Shown piece after piece: positions 54,671-63,713 of a stretch of DNA of 64,000 nucleotides. The stretch covers positions 1 through 64,000 of the forward strand of contig NZ_QVMP01000014.1 of NCBI RefSeq assembly GCF_010501095.1. The letters are read 5' to 3'. The position numbers and the translations under genes are program-made. This DNA comes from Dysgonomonas sp. 520. GTDB lineage: Bacteria > Bacteroidota > Bacteroidia > Bacteroidales > Dysgonomonadaceae. Below the pieces are notes generated by a model. That model did no database searches and had not been told where the DNA came from. It saw only the letters and a program-made list of their open reading frames with translations. Within the stretch, counting starts at the first letter, position 1. The number at the start of each line of letters is the position of its first letter.

Positions 54671-56794
54671 TTATTTTGAGAATTTCAGTTCTTCTACCAA
54701 TCGGTGACAGTTCATAACCTTATCAATTACGTAGATTACATAACGGATATCCACATTGATACAGCGTTGAACCTCGGGGTTGAAAGTGATATCTCCGCTT
54801 AGCGACTCCCAGTTGCCGTCGAAAGCCAAACCAATCAACTCGGCCTTACCGTTGAAAACAGGACTGCCTGAGTTTCCTCCCGTAATGTCATTTGTGGAAA
54901 GGAAACAAGTATGCAGGGAGCCGTCTTTGTCGGCATATTGTCCCCAGTTTTGGGTTCTGAGGTCATCCAGAATGTATTGCTGTACGTTAAATTCAGGATC
55001 TCCCGGTTTTTCTTTTTCAAATATACCTTTTGTTGTAGTATAATAGTCATAAGTAACAGCATCGGCAGGTTTGTAGCTTTTCACAGAGCCGTACGTCAGG
55101 CGTTGGGTGAAATTGGCATCGGAATAGAACGCCTTATCCGGTTGCATTTCTATCAATCCCGCCAAAAATAAACGCTCGCCTTTCGTTATCGACGGATAAT
55201 ATTCTGCAAAAACAGGATTAAACTTCTCTGCCATCAGGTTTATTGAAGCCGCAAGTTCTATGACCGGATCTTTCTGAAAGTCTTTTTCCTTTGCCTTTTT
55301 GGTGAATTCGATAGCCTGATCCAAATCTGTGAATTTTGTGTTACTGAAAACCCAGTCGGCATATTTATTATAATCCCCTTTAAATTTTTTATTGATCGTG
55401 TTGTATACCTCCGGCAAATACTCCTTCGGCACTCTATCGGCATATAGTTTCAGCAACACGGGCATAACTTTCTTGTCGAGGGCGGGTTCATAGTCTTTAT
55501 AAACCGTTTTTAGCCTTTTGTTGATGTATGATTCGGCTTCGTCCTGATCCATTCCTTTCACAGATATAAAGCTGGCACCGAATCTGCCGATCTCGATTCC
55601 GGATACGAAAGTCTCGATGAAATAAGTGAATATTTTTTCTGAATCCATTGTCATCTTATATCCGGCTTTCATCAAGTTCAGTGCATTACCGTATTTTTCC
55701 GATCTTTCGCCATTGCCCGCTACCCATCTCTCAAACCTGTCTTCAAGTGCCTCTTTGTCTTCAACAACATGAAGTTTTCGGATAGCTTCGTTCATCCCGA
55801 TAGCGTTTTTCCAATAATTGGAACTTCTGGCATATTTCGACGCATATTTTATGCGAATGGCATCGTCGGCATTCATGGCCTCTTTCCAGATAGCTTGCTT
55901 TTCGCCACGCACTTCAATTCGTGGTTTATGCTCGCTTTCCACCAGTTGCCTGATACCCCACGATGAGCGGTAACGCTCTGTGCTTCCGGGAAATCCCATC
56001 ACCATGGCATAATCATTTTCCTGATATCCTTTCAGAGATACGGGAACGGAATATTTAGGTACGTAAGGCACATTGTCGGCACTATAATTGGCCGGTTTGT
56101 TATCCTTGTCGGCATACACACGGAAAACCGAGAAATCGCCTGTATGGCGGGGCCACACCCAGTTGTCTGTTTCATCGCCAAACTTCCCTATGGATGAAGG
56201 CGGAGCAAACACCATGCGCACATCCTTGAATACATCGTAAATCACCAGAAAGTATTTATTGCCTGAATAGAAGGGCAATACAATGGCTTGCGTGAAATCG
56301 TCGGAGTTGTATTTCGAGGTTATCTCTTCGATAGTGAGTTCAATTTGCTTATCCCTTTCCTGTTCGGTCAAAGTATCGGACAATGAGCCGATTACCAGAT
56401 TGGTAACATCTTCTGTTTTGCGGACAAATTTTATGGTTAATCCTTCTGTGTAAAGTTCTTCTTCTTTACTCTGGCTTACAAAGCCATCTTTCAGGTAGTC
56501 GTGTTCTACCGAACTATGCCCCTGTATGGCATCGAATCCGCAGTGATGATTGGTGAAAATCAATCCTTGATCTGACACGGCAACACCTGTGCAACCACCG
56601 CCAAAAATTACTACCGCATCTTTCAGCGACGGGTTTTCTTCACTATAAAGACTGTCAATAGGGAACGTAAAGCCAAGCTCTTGCATACGGGCTGCGCTTT
56701 GGCGGTTCAGTTCGTTCAACATCCACATCCCCTCATCTGCTTTCAGGGCAAATAGAGCGAGGAGCATGGAAAGGGAGAATAAAATTTTTTTCAT
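54671..56794 (-). CDS. dpp7: S46 dipeptidyl-peptidase, DPP7 type
   Basis: A 707-residue exported S46 peptidase. Catalytic triad by position: His84 in TNHHCG, Asp220 in HTGDFSVFR and Ser642 in GGNSGSP. Gly660 lies 18 residues after the Ser, in AFDGNWE; in P. gingivalis this position (673, 18 after Ser655) is Gly in DPP7 and Arg in the acidic-specific DPP11. This enzyme should therefore remove dipeptides with a hydrophobic second residue. Signal peptide ends FALKAD. Dipeptide release suits an amino-acid-fermenting Bacteroidales. The next gene upstream is a flippase, 152 nt away. Confidence 0.93.
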   Translation of the reverse strand: MKKILFSLSMLLALFALKADEGMWMLNELNRQSAARMQELGFTFPIDSLYSEENPSLKDAVVIFGGGCTGVAVSDQGLIFTNHHCGFDAIQGHSSVEHDYLKDGFVSQSKEEELYTEGLTIKFVRKTEDVTNLVIGSLSDTLTEQERDKQIELTIEEITSKYNSDDFTQAIVLPFYSGNKYFLVIYDVFKDVRMVFAPPSSIGKFGDETDNWVWPRHTGDFSVFRVYADKDNKPANYSADNVPYVPKYSVPVSLKGYQENDYAMVMGFPGSTERYRSSWGIRQLVESEHKPRIEVRGEKQAIWKEAMNADDAIRIKYASKYARSSNYWKNAIGMNEAIRKLHVVEDKEALEDRFERWVAGNGERSEKYGNALNLMKAGYKMTMDSEKIFTYFIETFVSGIEIGRFGASFISVKGMDQDEAESYINKRLKTVYKDYEPALDKKVMPVLLKLYADRVPKEYLPEVYNTINKKFKGDYNKYADWVFSNTKFTDLDQAIEFTKKAKEKDFQKDPVIELAASINLMAEKFNPVFAEYYPSITKGERLFLAGLIEMQPDKAFYSDANFTQRLTYGSVKSYKPADAVTYDYYTTTKGIFEKEKPGDPEFNVQQYILDDLRTQNWGQYADKDGSLHTCFLSTNDITGGNSGSPVFNGKAELIGLAFDGNWESLSGDITFNPEVQRCINVDIRYVIYVIDKVMNCHRLVEELKFSK

Positions 56795-56946
56795 ATTATA
56801 ATTTTGAATTGTTAGAATTCTTTATGTTCGTTTCGTAAGGGTACATCATCAATATTTTGTCATGCCGAATGCAACAAATATTGGTGCGAATAACTCGTAA
56901 CTAATCTAAATAACGTTTTATTCGATATGATGTTTATTCAGTTTGC

Positions 56947-58446
56947 TTACTTTTTCTTTACGAATCTCCCGATTCCGGGAAATTCCGACAAGGGAAGATC
57001 CTTTTTTACAACGATATACACATAAATGGCAAGCAGCAATGTCCGGAATGAGAATTTCAGCCAGTCGGCATCTATTTCTACCAGCCATGCAATTGCAAAT
57101 AGTAATGATGCCAGAATGAGGTAGAACAACATGTTTTTGATTTTATAGGCAATGGGATAATACTTTTGCCCGAAAAAGTAAGATATAAGCATCATCACAA
57201 GGTTTCCGAAGAAGGATGCCCATGCGCTGGCTATATAGCCATACCGGGGTACGAATATTATGTTTATGGCAACGATTACCGCACAGCCAAGAATTGAAAA
57301 AATTGCCCCGTAGTGTGTTTTGTCTATCAACTTGTACCAAAGTGAAAGATTGAAATAAATTCCGAAGAAAATTTCACCCATCATCACAATAGATACCACA
57401 TTCAACCCTTCGAAATAAGATTTTCCGACAAAATATTTGATGATATCCAAATAGAACATTACCGCAAGGAAAATGAACAACCCGAAGATGACAAAATATT
57501 TCATAGCCATGACATACGAAAGTTTGTTGTCTTTACCTTTGTTCTGGGCAAAGATGAACGGCTCGTACGCATAACGAAATGCCTGAGTGAACATGGTCAT
57601 CACCACTGCTATTTTTGCACACGCACCATAAATACCCAATTGGCGAAGAGCCTCTTTTTCGTCGGAAAACAAGAAGGGGTACAGAATTTTGTCGGCTGTC
57701 TGGTTCATTACTCCCGCAATGCCCAATATAAGCAGCGGGAAGGTATATTTCAGCATGCTTTTCAGCAGCGGAAAGTCCAACTTGTATTTGAAGCCTGTAA
57801 GATCGGGTATCAGAAGAAGAAGCGTACCTAAAGACGTTATCAGGTTGGCAGCGAAAATATAGCCGATGCCATAGCTTGGGTTGTAGAACCAACTGATGAG
57901 GTCAGGATTTGACGCATAAATTTTAGGGCAAACCAACAGGAAGAAAATATTCAGGGCGATATTTAAGAATATCATCAACAGCTTTAGGGAAGCAAAGCGT
58001 ATAGGTTTTTTCTTATATCTCAGGTATGCGAACGGAATGCTGCAAAAAGCATCAATTGCCACGGTTGCAGCCATGATGAGGATATAGTCGGAATGATCGG
58101 GATATTTCATCCACGACGATATGGGATTTATAAAACTGAAGCAAATGAACAGGAACAGCAGCGATGTTGAAGCTAAGGTGATGAGGGTAGTGGAATAGAC
58201 CGTAGAAGCCCTTTCTTCATTTTTATTGATAAAGCGGAAGAAAGTTGTTTCCATGCCAAACGTAAGTATCACAACAGCAAAGGCAACATAGCCATAGATG
58301 TTTGTGACAATGCCATACTCGCCCGTATCGGTAAATATATTTGTATAGAGAGGTACTAACAACCAGTTGAGGAACCGTCCGACAATGCTGCTCAATCCGT
58401 AGATTGCAGTGTCTTTAGCCAAACCTTTCATGCCTGCTCCTGCCAT
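56947..58446 (-). CDS. Polysaccharide/lipid-linked oligosaccharide flippase-like protein
   Basis: A 499-residue membrane protein with about 12-14 hydrophobic helices (for example YGYVAFAVVILTFGME, YILIMAATVAIDAFCSIPFAY, LLILGIAGVMNQTADKILYP). It fits the MOP/Wzx-type flippase superfamily (polysaccharide biosynthesis protein). Such proteins move undecaprenyl-linked glycans across the inner membrane. No glycan-synthesis genes are adjacent, so the substrate is unknown; a family member outside a cluster is not unusual. Two in-frame Met (codons 1 and 6) are possible. Confidence 0.85.
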   Translation of the reverse strand: MAGAGMKGLAKDTAIYGLSSIVGRFLNWLLVPLYTNIFTDTGEYGIVTNIYGYVAFAVVILTFGMETTFFRFINKNEERASTVYSTTLITLASTSLLFLFICFSFINPISSWMKYPDHSDYILIMAATVAIDAFCSIPFAYLRYKKKPIRFASLKLLMIFLNIALNIFFLLVCPKIYASNPDLISWFYNPSYGIGYIFAANLITSLGTLLLLIPDLTGFKYKLDFPLLKSMLKYTFPLLILGIAGVMNQTADKILYPFLFSDEKEALRQLGIYGACAKIAVVMTMFTQAFRYAYEPFIFAQNKGKDNKLSYVMAMKYFVIFGLFIFLAVMFYLDIIKYFVGKSYFEGLNVVSIVMMGEIFFGIYFNLSLWYKLIDKTHYGAIFSILGCAVIVAINIIFVPRYGYIASAWASFFGNLVMMLISYFFGQKYYPIAYKIKNMLFYLILASLLFAIAWLVEIDADWLKFSFRTLLLAIYVYIVVKKDLPLSEFPGIGRFVKKK

Positions 58447-58757
58447 AAGAAAATTGTATCTTGATGAATAGTAAGGTGCAAATTTAGTGTAAATTTTTAA
58501 ACCAAATTCATTAAAAAGGGTTATAATGGAGAGAAGTATAACTCATTCTTATGTGTTAAATTGAATTTATCATGTAATTTTGTTTCCGAAGTATAATGGA
58601 GTTTATATTTAATAATATTGATTAAAAACTATACCGACCATATTTGTAGGGATGAGGTTTTACTTCACCCGCAAGATGTTGAATATTAACCAATGCTTTT
58701 TGATACTTAAAACTCAAATAAGATTTTTCGATATAATGATATATTAACCGTTTTTCG
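58447..58757. other. 311-nt divergent gap with TAATTTTG box and shared 41-nt element
   Basis: No gene seen. A plus-strand TAATTTTG at 58575-58582 may be the tamL -7 box, implying a leader of about 165 nt. A 41-nt stretch at 58645-58685 is 34/41 identical to 63615-63655. Confidence 0.5.
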
Positions 58758-61079
58758 ATGATAAAAAAAGCTCTGTATATATTTCTGCTATGTTCCATCA
58801 TTTATTCGTGTGTTACTCCCAAAAACATGCCCGAAGGTCAATATCTATTGAAGAATGTTGATATCAAATCGGACGACAAGCGAATAGATGATGTGGAAAT
58901 GGAATCTTATCTCCGGCAATTGCCCAACTCAAGCCTTTCTTTTTTGGGAAGGATAAGGCTTGGCATATACAATATGGCGGGTCAGGATTCGAGCAAGTGG
59001 CTTACTCGGACAATACGAAAAATAGGTGAGGCGCCTGTTTATTATAGTCCCGGACTAACCAACATCTCGGCAAAGCAAATACAGAGACAACTATCCAACC
59101 AAGGCTTCTTAAACGCAGAAGTTGATACTGTTCTGAATGTAAAAGACAAAAATATATCTGTGACATATAACATCACTGCAAAGGAACCGTATACAATCCG
59201 AAAATATGAGCTGGATTCGGCTCAGATACCAAAGCAAATGATGCGGGTGTTGTCTATGTATAACCGTAGGAGGTCTTCGGTGCGTCCGGGAGAACTGTTC
59301 GATCAGGATAAACTGGAAGATGAAAGGGTGAGCTTGACATCACTATTTCGCAACATAGGCTATTATTCGTTTTCGAAGGAATATTTATATTACAAGGCAG
59401 ATACTACCTTGAATTCGAATCAGGTAGACCTGTATCTGTCTCTGTATCCTGAAAAAGATAGCTTGGCGTTTCGTAGGTATAATGTGAGAACCGTGACAAT
59501 AAAAAGCGGTTTTGACCCGATGAGCGAAGACAATAATGTGGTTTTTAGTCCTGAAAATACCGATACAACATCATACCGGGGAATGACCATAATAAAAGGT
59601 TCTAACAACTTCTTGCGCAACTCCACGCTCTACCGGAATACTTTATTGCGTCCGGGCAGGCGTTATTCCGATTGGTTGTATTCAAACACCTTCACTGCAT
59701 TTAATGGGATGAGTGCAGTGAAGCAAACAAATATAAACATAACCCCGTCGCCACCATTGCCTACCGATACTACAAAAATGCTGGATGTGAATATAACGTT
59801 GGCTCCGGCAAATGCTCACTGGACCCAGTTGAGCTTGGAAGGCACAAATTCGGCGGGCGACCTGGGAGTTGCCCCCAGTGTTTCGTATCAGCACCAAAAT
59901 CTATTTAATGGAGGGGAAATCCTCAGCCTGAAACTGAAAGGCGCATACGAGTTTGTAACAAAATCGAAGAATAGCGCAGCATTCAATAATTATTACGAAT
60001 ATGGTTTCGACATAGGTTTGTCGTTTCCTCAGTTTCTATTTCCATTTCTGAAAAAAAGCTGGCGTGAACAGCCGTCTTCAAGTACACAGTTCTCTGTCGG
60101 GTTGAATAATCAGCACCGCTCGGAATATATAAGGCAGTTTTTCAATGCCACCATTACATACAGATGGTCTACCATGCGCAACCGGTTGAGCCATTCGCTC
60201 GACTTCCTCGACATTAACTATGTTCGTATGCCTTGGATCTCGGATCAATTCAAGAATGACTATTTAAGCGATTCTGCCGCTAACTCCAATCCGATGCTGA
60301 AAGCTATGTATCAAGACCAGTTGATATCGCGTAGCGGGTATTCTCTGGTTTATAATTGGAATGACAGGTCGGGTAGGGTGGTGCGCAACAGTTATACCTT
60401 GCGTTTTGGGGCAGACATTGCCGGAGTGCTTCCCCGGCTTGTGTCTTTAATTCACAGTCAGAAGAAAAATGATTTGGGGCAACAAATGATTCTCGGAATC
60501 GCTTATGCCGAATATGTGAAAGGAGATGTGAGTTTTTCTCAGACACACACCTTCCGCAATCGTAATTCTCTGGCATACAGGGCAGCCATAGGGGTTGCTT
60601 CGCCTTATGGCAATTCGACGGTGTTGCCTTTCGAGAAGCGATATTTTGGAGGAGGCTCAAATAGTGTGAGAGGTTGGAGCACACGGCGTCTTGGTCCGGG
60701 TTCGTATAAGTCGAACAAACAGATGGACGATTTTGTGAATCAGACGGGAGATATAAAACTCGATCTGAATCTGGAATACCGGGCAAAGGCTTCGGATTTT
60801 ATCGAATTTGCAGGTTTTGTTGATGCCGGAAATATATGGACTATCCGTAATTACGAATCGCAACCGGGAGGGCAGTTCAAGTTCTCCGAATTTTGGCGGG
60901 AAATAGCTATGTCTTATGGGTTGGGGATCAGGTTCGACCTCAGCTTCTTGTTGTTAAGGCTCGACTTCGGGATGAAGGCTTACGATCCGGAGAGGGACAC
61001 GAACGACCGTTGGGTTATTTACCGTCCAAACTTCGGACGCGATTTTGCCTGGCACTTTGCTATCGGTTATCCATTCTAA
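58758..61079 (+). CDS. tamL: TamL, lipoprotein Omp85-family translocation protein
   Basis: A 773-residue outer-membrane protein. The signal peptide ends at IIYSC (lipobox, Cys18). POTRA-like repeats follow (YLLKNVDIKSDDKRID, ISAKQIQRQLSNQGFLNAEVDTV, YTIRKYELDSAQIP). From about 380 to the end it is a beta-barrel of the D15/BamA family with YFGGGSNSVRGWSTRRLGPGSY (RGW motif) and the C-terminal WHFAIGYPF. The lipid-anchored BamA homologue of Bacteroidota is called TamL; it is thought to work with TamB in outer-membrane or surface-protein biogenesis. The TamB gene, often adjacent, is not in this window. Confidence 0.88.
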   Translation: MIKKALYIFLLCSIIYSCVTPKNMPEGQYLLKNVDIKSDDKRIDDVEMESYLRQLPNSSLSFLGRIRLGIYNMAGQDSSKWLTRTIRKIGEAPVYYSPGLTNISAKQIQRQLSNQGFLNAEVDTVLNVKDKNISVTYNITAKEPYTIRKYELDSAQIPKQMMRVLSMYNRRRSSVRPGELFDQDKLEDERVSLTSLFRNIGYYSFSKEYLYYKADTTLNSNQVDLYLSLYPEKDSLAFRRYNVRTVTIKSGFDPMSEDNNVVFSPENTDTTSYRGMTIIKGSNNFLRNSTLYRNTLLRPGRRYSDWLYSNTFTAFNGMSAVKQTNINITPSPPLPTDTTKMLDVNITLAPANAHWTQLSLEGTNSAGDLGVAPSVSYQHQNLFNGGEILSLKLKGAYEFVTKSKNSAAFNNYYEYGFDIGLSFPQFLFPFLKKSWREQPSSSTQFSVGLNNQHRSEYIRQFFNATITYRWSTMRNRLSHSLDFLDINYVRMPWISDQFKNDYLSDSAANSNPMLKAMYQDQLISRSGYSLVYNWNDRSGRVVRNSYTLRFGADIAGVLPRLVSLIHSQKKNDLGQQMILGIAYAEYVKGDVSFSQTHTFRNRNSLAYRAAIGVASPYGNSTVLPFEKRYFGGGSNSVRGWSTRRLGPGSYKSNKQMDDFVNQTGDIKLDLNLEYRAKASDFIEFAGFVDAGNIWTIRNYESQPGGQFKFSEFWREIAMSYGLGIRFDLSFLLLRLDFGMKAYDPERDTNDRWVIYRPNFGRDFAWHFAIGYPF

Positions 61080-61097
61080 GAACGATATAAAAATGAA

Positions 61098-61139
61098 AAT
61101 AGCTGACACTCATCACAGGTCAGCTATTCTTTTAGGTTT
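61098..61139 (+). terminator. Terminator between tamL and FKBP gene
   Basis: Arms aatagctgac (61098-61107) and gtcagctatt (61119-61128), exact, with 11-nt loop and a cttttaggttt tail. It may act in both directions, since the genes converge. Confidence 0.75.
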
Positions 61140-61150
61140 ATCGTATAATT

Positions 61151-62089
61151 TTATTCTGCTTCTACGGGCGTAACCTCAATTTCTGTCGTATTTCCTTCGA
61201 TGTCAATCAATTCTATCTCGAATATTAATGCAGAATAAGGTTGGATAGGTCCTGATTCTCTTGATCCATAAGCCAATTCAGCCGGAATATATACAATCCA
61301 TTTAGAACCGACAGGCATTATCTGCAATATTTCTGTCCATCCTTTAATCACCTGAGTTACACCGAAATCAACTGGTGCGCCTCTGTCAACGCTGCTGTCG
61401 AACACAGTGCCGTCAAGCAATGTTCCATGATAATGTACTTTCACTTTATCAGAAGTGGTAGGTATTGGGCCGTTTCCTTCAGTTATCACTTTGTATTGAA
61501 GTCCGTTAGGCAAGCTGATCACTCCTTCTTTATTTTTATTTTCTGCAAAGAATTCCTTTTCAGCCTCAATGTTCGATGCATACTTCACTTTAGCTTCTTC
61601 TTCACGTCGAGCTTTTATTTTGTCCTGAGCAGCAGTATATTTGTTTTGAATCAGCTCTCCCGGATTTTCAATGATGACACTTTCTTTATTTAGTGCATGT
61701 TCAAGACCTAAGAGGAAAAGACTTACGTTCATCTGATCTTTCTCATTACCTGTGATTTGCCCGAAATTGTCTGACATCTGGCTCAATTGAGATCCAAACG
61801 AGAAGCCTTTGTTATACATTTCATCTTTTGTCTTAGCCGCAAAAAACGCATTTATTCCTTTCTTGAAAGCAGTGATATTCTTTTTGTTGACAGCCTCGGT
61901 AGTATCGCTCACCACACCCAGTTGTTTCAGATATTGTTCCAGTCCTTGCTCCACAATACCCGCTCCATAAGCGTAAGAAAGAGAGTCCAGTTCTGTTTTA
62001 ATGCTTGGTTTTTTTGTCCCTTTTTGGGCATAAGCCGGAGTCATGCAGATGAATGCGGCAATGAGAATGAAGAATGAAATTTTTTTCAT
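61151..62089 (-). CDS. FKBP-type peptidyl-prolyl cis-trans isomerase, exported
   Basis: About 312 residues from MKKISFFILI; a Met two codons earlier is possible. Signal peptide ends PAYAQ. Residues about 35-185 are a helical dimerisation domain (FkpA_N-like: SLSYAYGAGIVEQGLEQYL, LFLLGLEHALNKES). The FKBP domain starts about 200: LQYKVITEGNGPIP, VKVHYHGTLLDGTVFDSS, VIKGWTEILQIMPVGSKWIVYIPAELAYGSR, ALIFEIELIDI. Acts as a periplasmic foldase for exported proteins. It is transcribed in the same direction as the AraC gene upstream (208-nt gap). Confidence 0.92.
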   Translation of the reverse strand: MKKISFFILIAAFICMTPAYAQKGTKKPSIKTELDSLSYAYGAGIVEQGLEQYLKQLGVVSDTTEAVNKKNITAFKKGINAFFAAKTKDEMYNKGFSFGSQLSQMSDNFGQITGNEKDQMNVSLFLLGLEHALNKESVIIENPGELIQNKYTAAQDKIKARREEEAKVKYASNIEAEKEFFAENKNKEGVISLPNGLQYKVITEGNGPIPTTSDKVKVHYHGTLLDGTVFDSSVDRGAPVDFGVTQVIKGWTEILQIMPVGSKWIVYIPAELAYGSRESGPIQPYSALIFEIELIDIEGNTTEIEVTPVEAE

Positions 62090-62227
62090 ATACAAAGTTA
62101 TATTTTTAGGTAATTGTAAAATTTAATGATTTTTTTAGCGCATCAAAGTTAAGAATATTTCTTTAACTCATACAAACACCTAAAATAACTTACAATCTTT
62201 TTGTTTGCAATAAAAAGCAGGAAGAGA

Positions 62228-62258
62228 TTTGTTTACAATAATAATTTGCGTATATTTG
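62228..62258 (+). promoter_or_regulatory. Consensus Bacteroidota promoter pointing to the candidate sRNA
   Basis: TTTG (62228-62231), 19-bp spacer, TATATTTG (62251-62258): both boxes and the spacing match the TTTG-N19-21-TAnnTTTG consensus. No plus-strand gene follows; the first element downstream is the hairpin at 62281. This is the best promoter match seen in the window. Confidence 0.6.
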
Positions 62259-62263
62259 TACTT

Positions 62264-62320
62264 TAGTTACTTATAATGCTCAAAGCTCTGTCACTTACTA
62301 AGTGACGGAGCTTTGTTTTT
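62264..62320 (+). ncRNA. Candidate small RNA with 17-bp terminator hairpin
   Basis: Start estimated 5-6 nt after the -7 box at 62251-62258; the exact base is inference. The predicted RNA of about 57 nt has an AU-rich 5' part and a near-perfect hairpin (62281-62315: 17-bp arms, one G-U wobble, 1-nt centre) followed by a U-rich tail (gttttttatt). The 3' part overlaps the last 23 nt of the minus-strand AraC gene, so it would be antisense to that mRNA. Two other copies of the hairpin core lie near surface-protein genes. Confidence 0.4.
62281..62315. promoter_or_regulatory. Palindrome with GTCACTTACTAAGTGAC core, copy 2
   Basis: Arms of 17 bp (62281-62297 and 62299-62315) around a single centre base; one mismatch. 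On the plus strand it is followed by a T-tract, so it can be the terminator of the candidate sRNA. The same core is found at 49859 and 63374. Confidence 0.6.
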
Positions 62321-63134
62321 TATTGATATTTTCCAAACTCCTTTTCCGTCGGATTTCGGAGGGCGATTTCCCCAGATTTTTGTGGCAAAATTCATTGAAG
62401 TGAGACAAGCTACAGAATTTATTATCCGTCGAGATCTGTTTCAAGGTTTTGTCTGTGTGATAGATATCGTGATACACCATATTTGTCCTTTGCTTCTTGA
62501 GCCACGAATAGGCAGTTGTTCCGAAAACTTTTCTGAACTTTTTGTTAAATCCCGAATAACTGTAATTCGTTTTGTAGGCTAATTCTTTTATATTCTTTGT
62601 GTTATAAGATAATATTCTCACCCGTTCCGTAAAGAAGGAGTCGTTTGTTTGGTATGTACAGAAAAAATTGAAGAGTTGCTCCTCTGTATAAGATGCTTTG
62701 AGTATGTATATCAACTCTTTAACTTTAATTTCGGCGAGGAGGTTGTAATCTACATTCTTATCTCTGTAAGTCAGTAATGAATTTATGTAGGCATTCATTA
62801 TATGGTTGAAACACAAATGGCTTATTCCTTGTTTGTCAATACATTTCGATTCTTTTATCCTGAAGTTATTGTATAGGTGATTTTCATCGGAGATATCAAT
62901 CGATACTATTAAAGACTTGCTCAACGCTTCGGCTGATAAGCTATATCCGGCAGGCAAAAAGAATAATCCATCGACATAAAACTTTTCGTTTTTGTCTCTC
63001 GTAAAGAAGACTTTCAACTTGCCGCTTACGACTAATATAATCCTGCAATTGTCTTGTCTGGAAGTCCACAGTTTGCCTTTCTCTAATTCTTCGAACAAGA
63101 TGCCGGACCTCAGGTTTATGCTATCGAATTTCAT
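62298..63134 (-). CDS. AraC-family regulator, paralogue of 48656
   Basis: A 278-residue regulator with the same layout as the gene at 48656: cupin-like sensor half (KLWTSRQDNCRIILVVSG, FFLPAGYSLSAEAL), linker, and two helix-turn-helix motifs (NIKELAYKTNYSYSGFNKKF; TLKQISTDNKFCSLSHFNEF) ending GKSPSEIRRKR. The last codons overlap a GTCACTTA-type palindrome and a predicted sRNA on the other strand. The start codon lies 580 nt from the divergent surface gene at 63714, a typical regulator-target arrangement (inference). Confidence 0.88.
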   Translation of the reverse strand: MKFDSINLRSGILFEELEKGKLWTSRQDNCRIILVVSGKLKVFFTRDKNEKFYVDGLFFLPAGYSLSAEALSKSLIVSIDISDENHLYNNFRIKESKCIDKQGISHLCFNHIMNAYINSLLTYRDKNVDYNLLAEIKVKELIYILKASYTEEQLFNFFCTYQTNDSFFTERVRILSYNTKNIKELAYKTNYSYSGFNKKFRKVFGTTAYSWLKKQRTNMVYHDIYHTDKTLKQISTDNKFCSLSHFNEFCHKNLGKSPSEIRRKRSLENINKKQSSVT

Positions 63135-63535
63135 CTTTCTATTGTTGTCTAAGTGTTTAAGTATGTACGTGTTTAACGAATATTTAACAAAAAATAAAAA
63201 TGATACATTCTCTTTTTATCTGTAAATAGTTGTTTGTGAGTTGCTTATAATGGATGGCTATTTTGCTTTCACGGAGAAAGAACTATTTGTTAAACGAGAT
63301 GTCTGAAATTCTTATTTTCTAGTTCATATTCATCTATTAATCAAGTATATAACAATAGTTAAAATACCCACCCGTCACTTAGTAAGTGACGGGTACAAAA
63401 CAGTCAGACAATCAGGAGTTTAACGTTATTGTCGATTTTCAATCGGACTGAAACGAAAGTGAGGTAAACTATGATCAAAACGTTCTTTTTTCGACCTATT
63501 TTTTACTGCCGCGTCTCTTGCAGATGCCTTGACTT
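63135..63535. other. Divergent gap between AraC and surface gene, left part
   Basis: AT-rich, no gene seen. It contains the palindrome at 63370-63394. No TAnnTTTG box with proper spacing was found for the 63714 gene in this part. Confidence 0.45.
63370..63394. promoter_or_regulatory. Palindrome with GTCACTTAGTAAGTGAC core, copy 3
   Basis: Perfect 12-bp arms acccgtcactta / taagtgacgggt around one centre base. It lies 320 nt before the surface gene start and 236 nt before the AraC start. No T-tract follows on either strand, which favours an operator over a terminator. Confidence 0.6.
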
Positions 63536-63655
63536 CTCGGCGACCGACCTCACCCCGGCCCTCTCCAAGAGGAGAGGGAGCAAGCCCCTCCAAAAGAGCA
63601 GGGTTAGAGTGAGGTGTAGGGGTGGGGTTTTACTCCACCCGGAAAACGTCGAATA
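63536..63655. repeat. REP-like GC-rich palindromic element
   Basis: Three stems: ccctctcc/ggagaggg (63559-63566, 63571-63578), cctcac/gtgagg (63548-63553, 63609-63614) and gggtgg/ccaccc (63620-63625, 63635-63640). GC content is far above the flanks. The last 41 nt resemble 58645-58685. It lies in the leader or promoter region of the gene at 63714. Confidence 0.65.
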
Positions 63656-63713
63656 AGAACAACCGATTCATATTATTTATAAAAACAACACAACAAACAA
63701 CATTAAGAACTTA

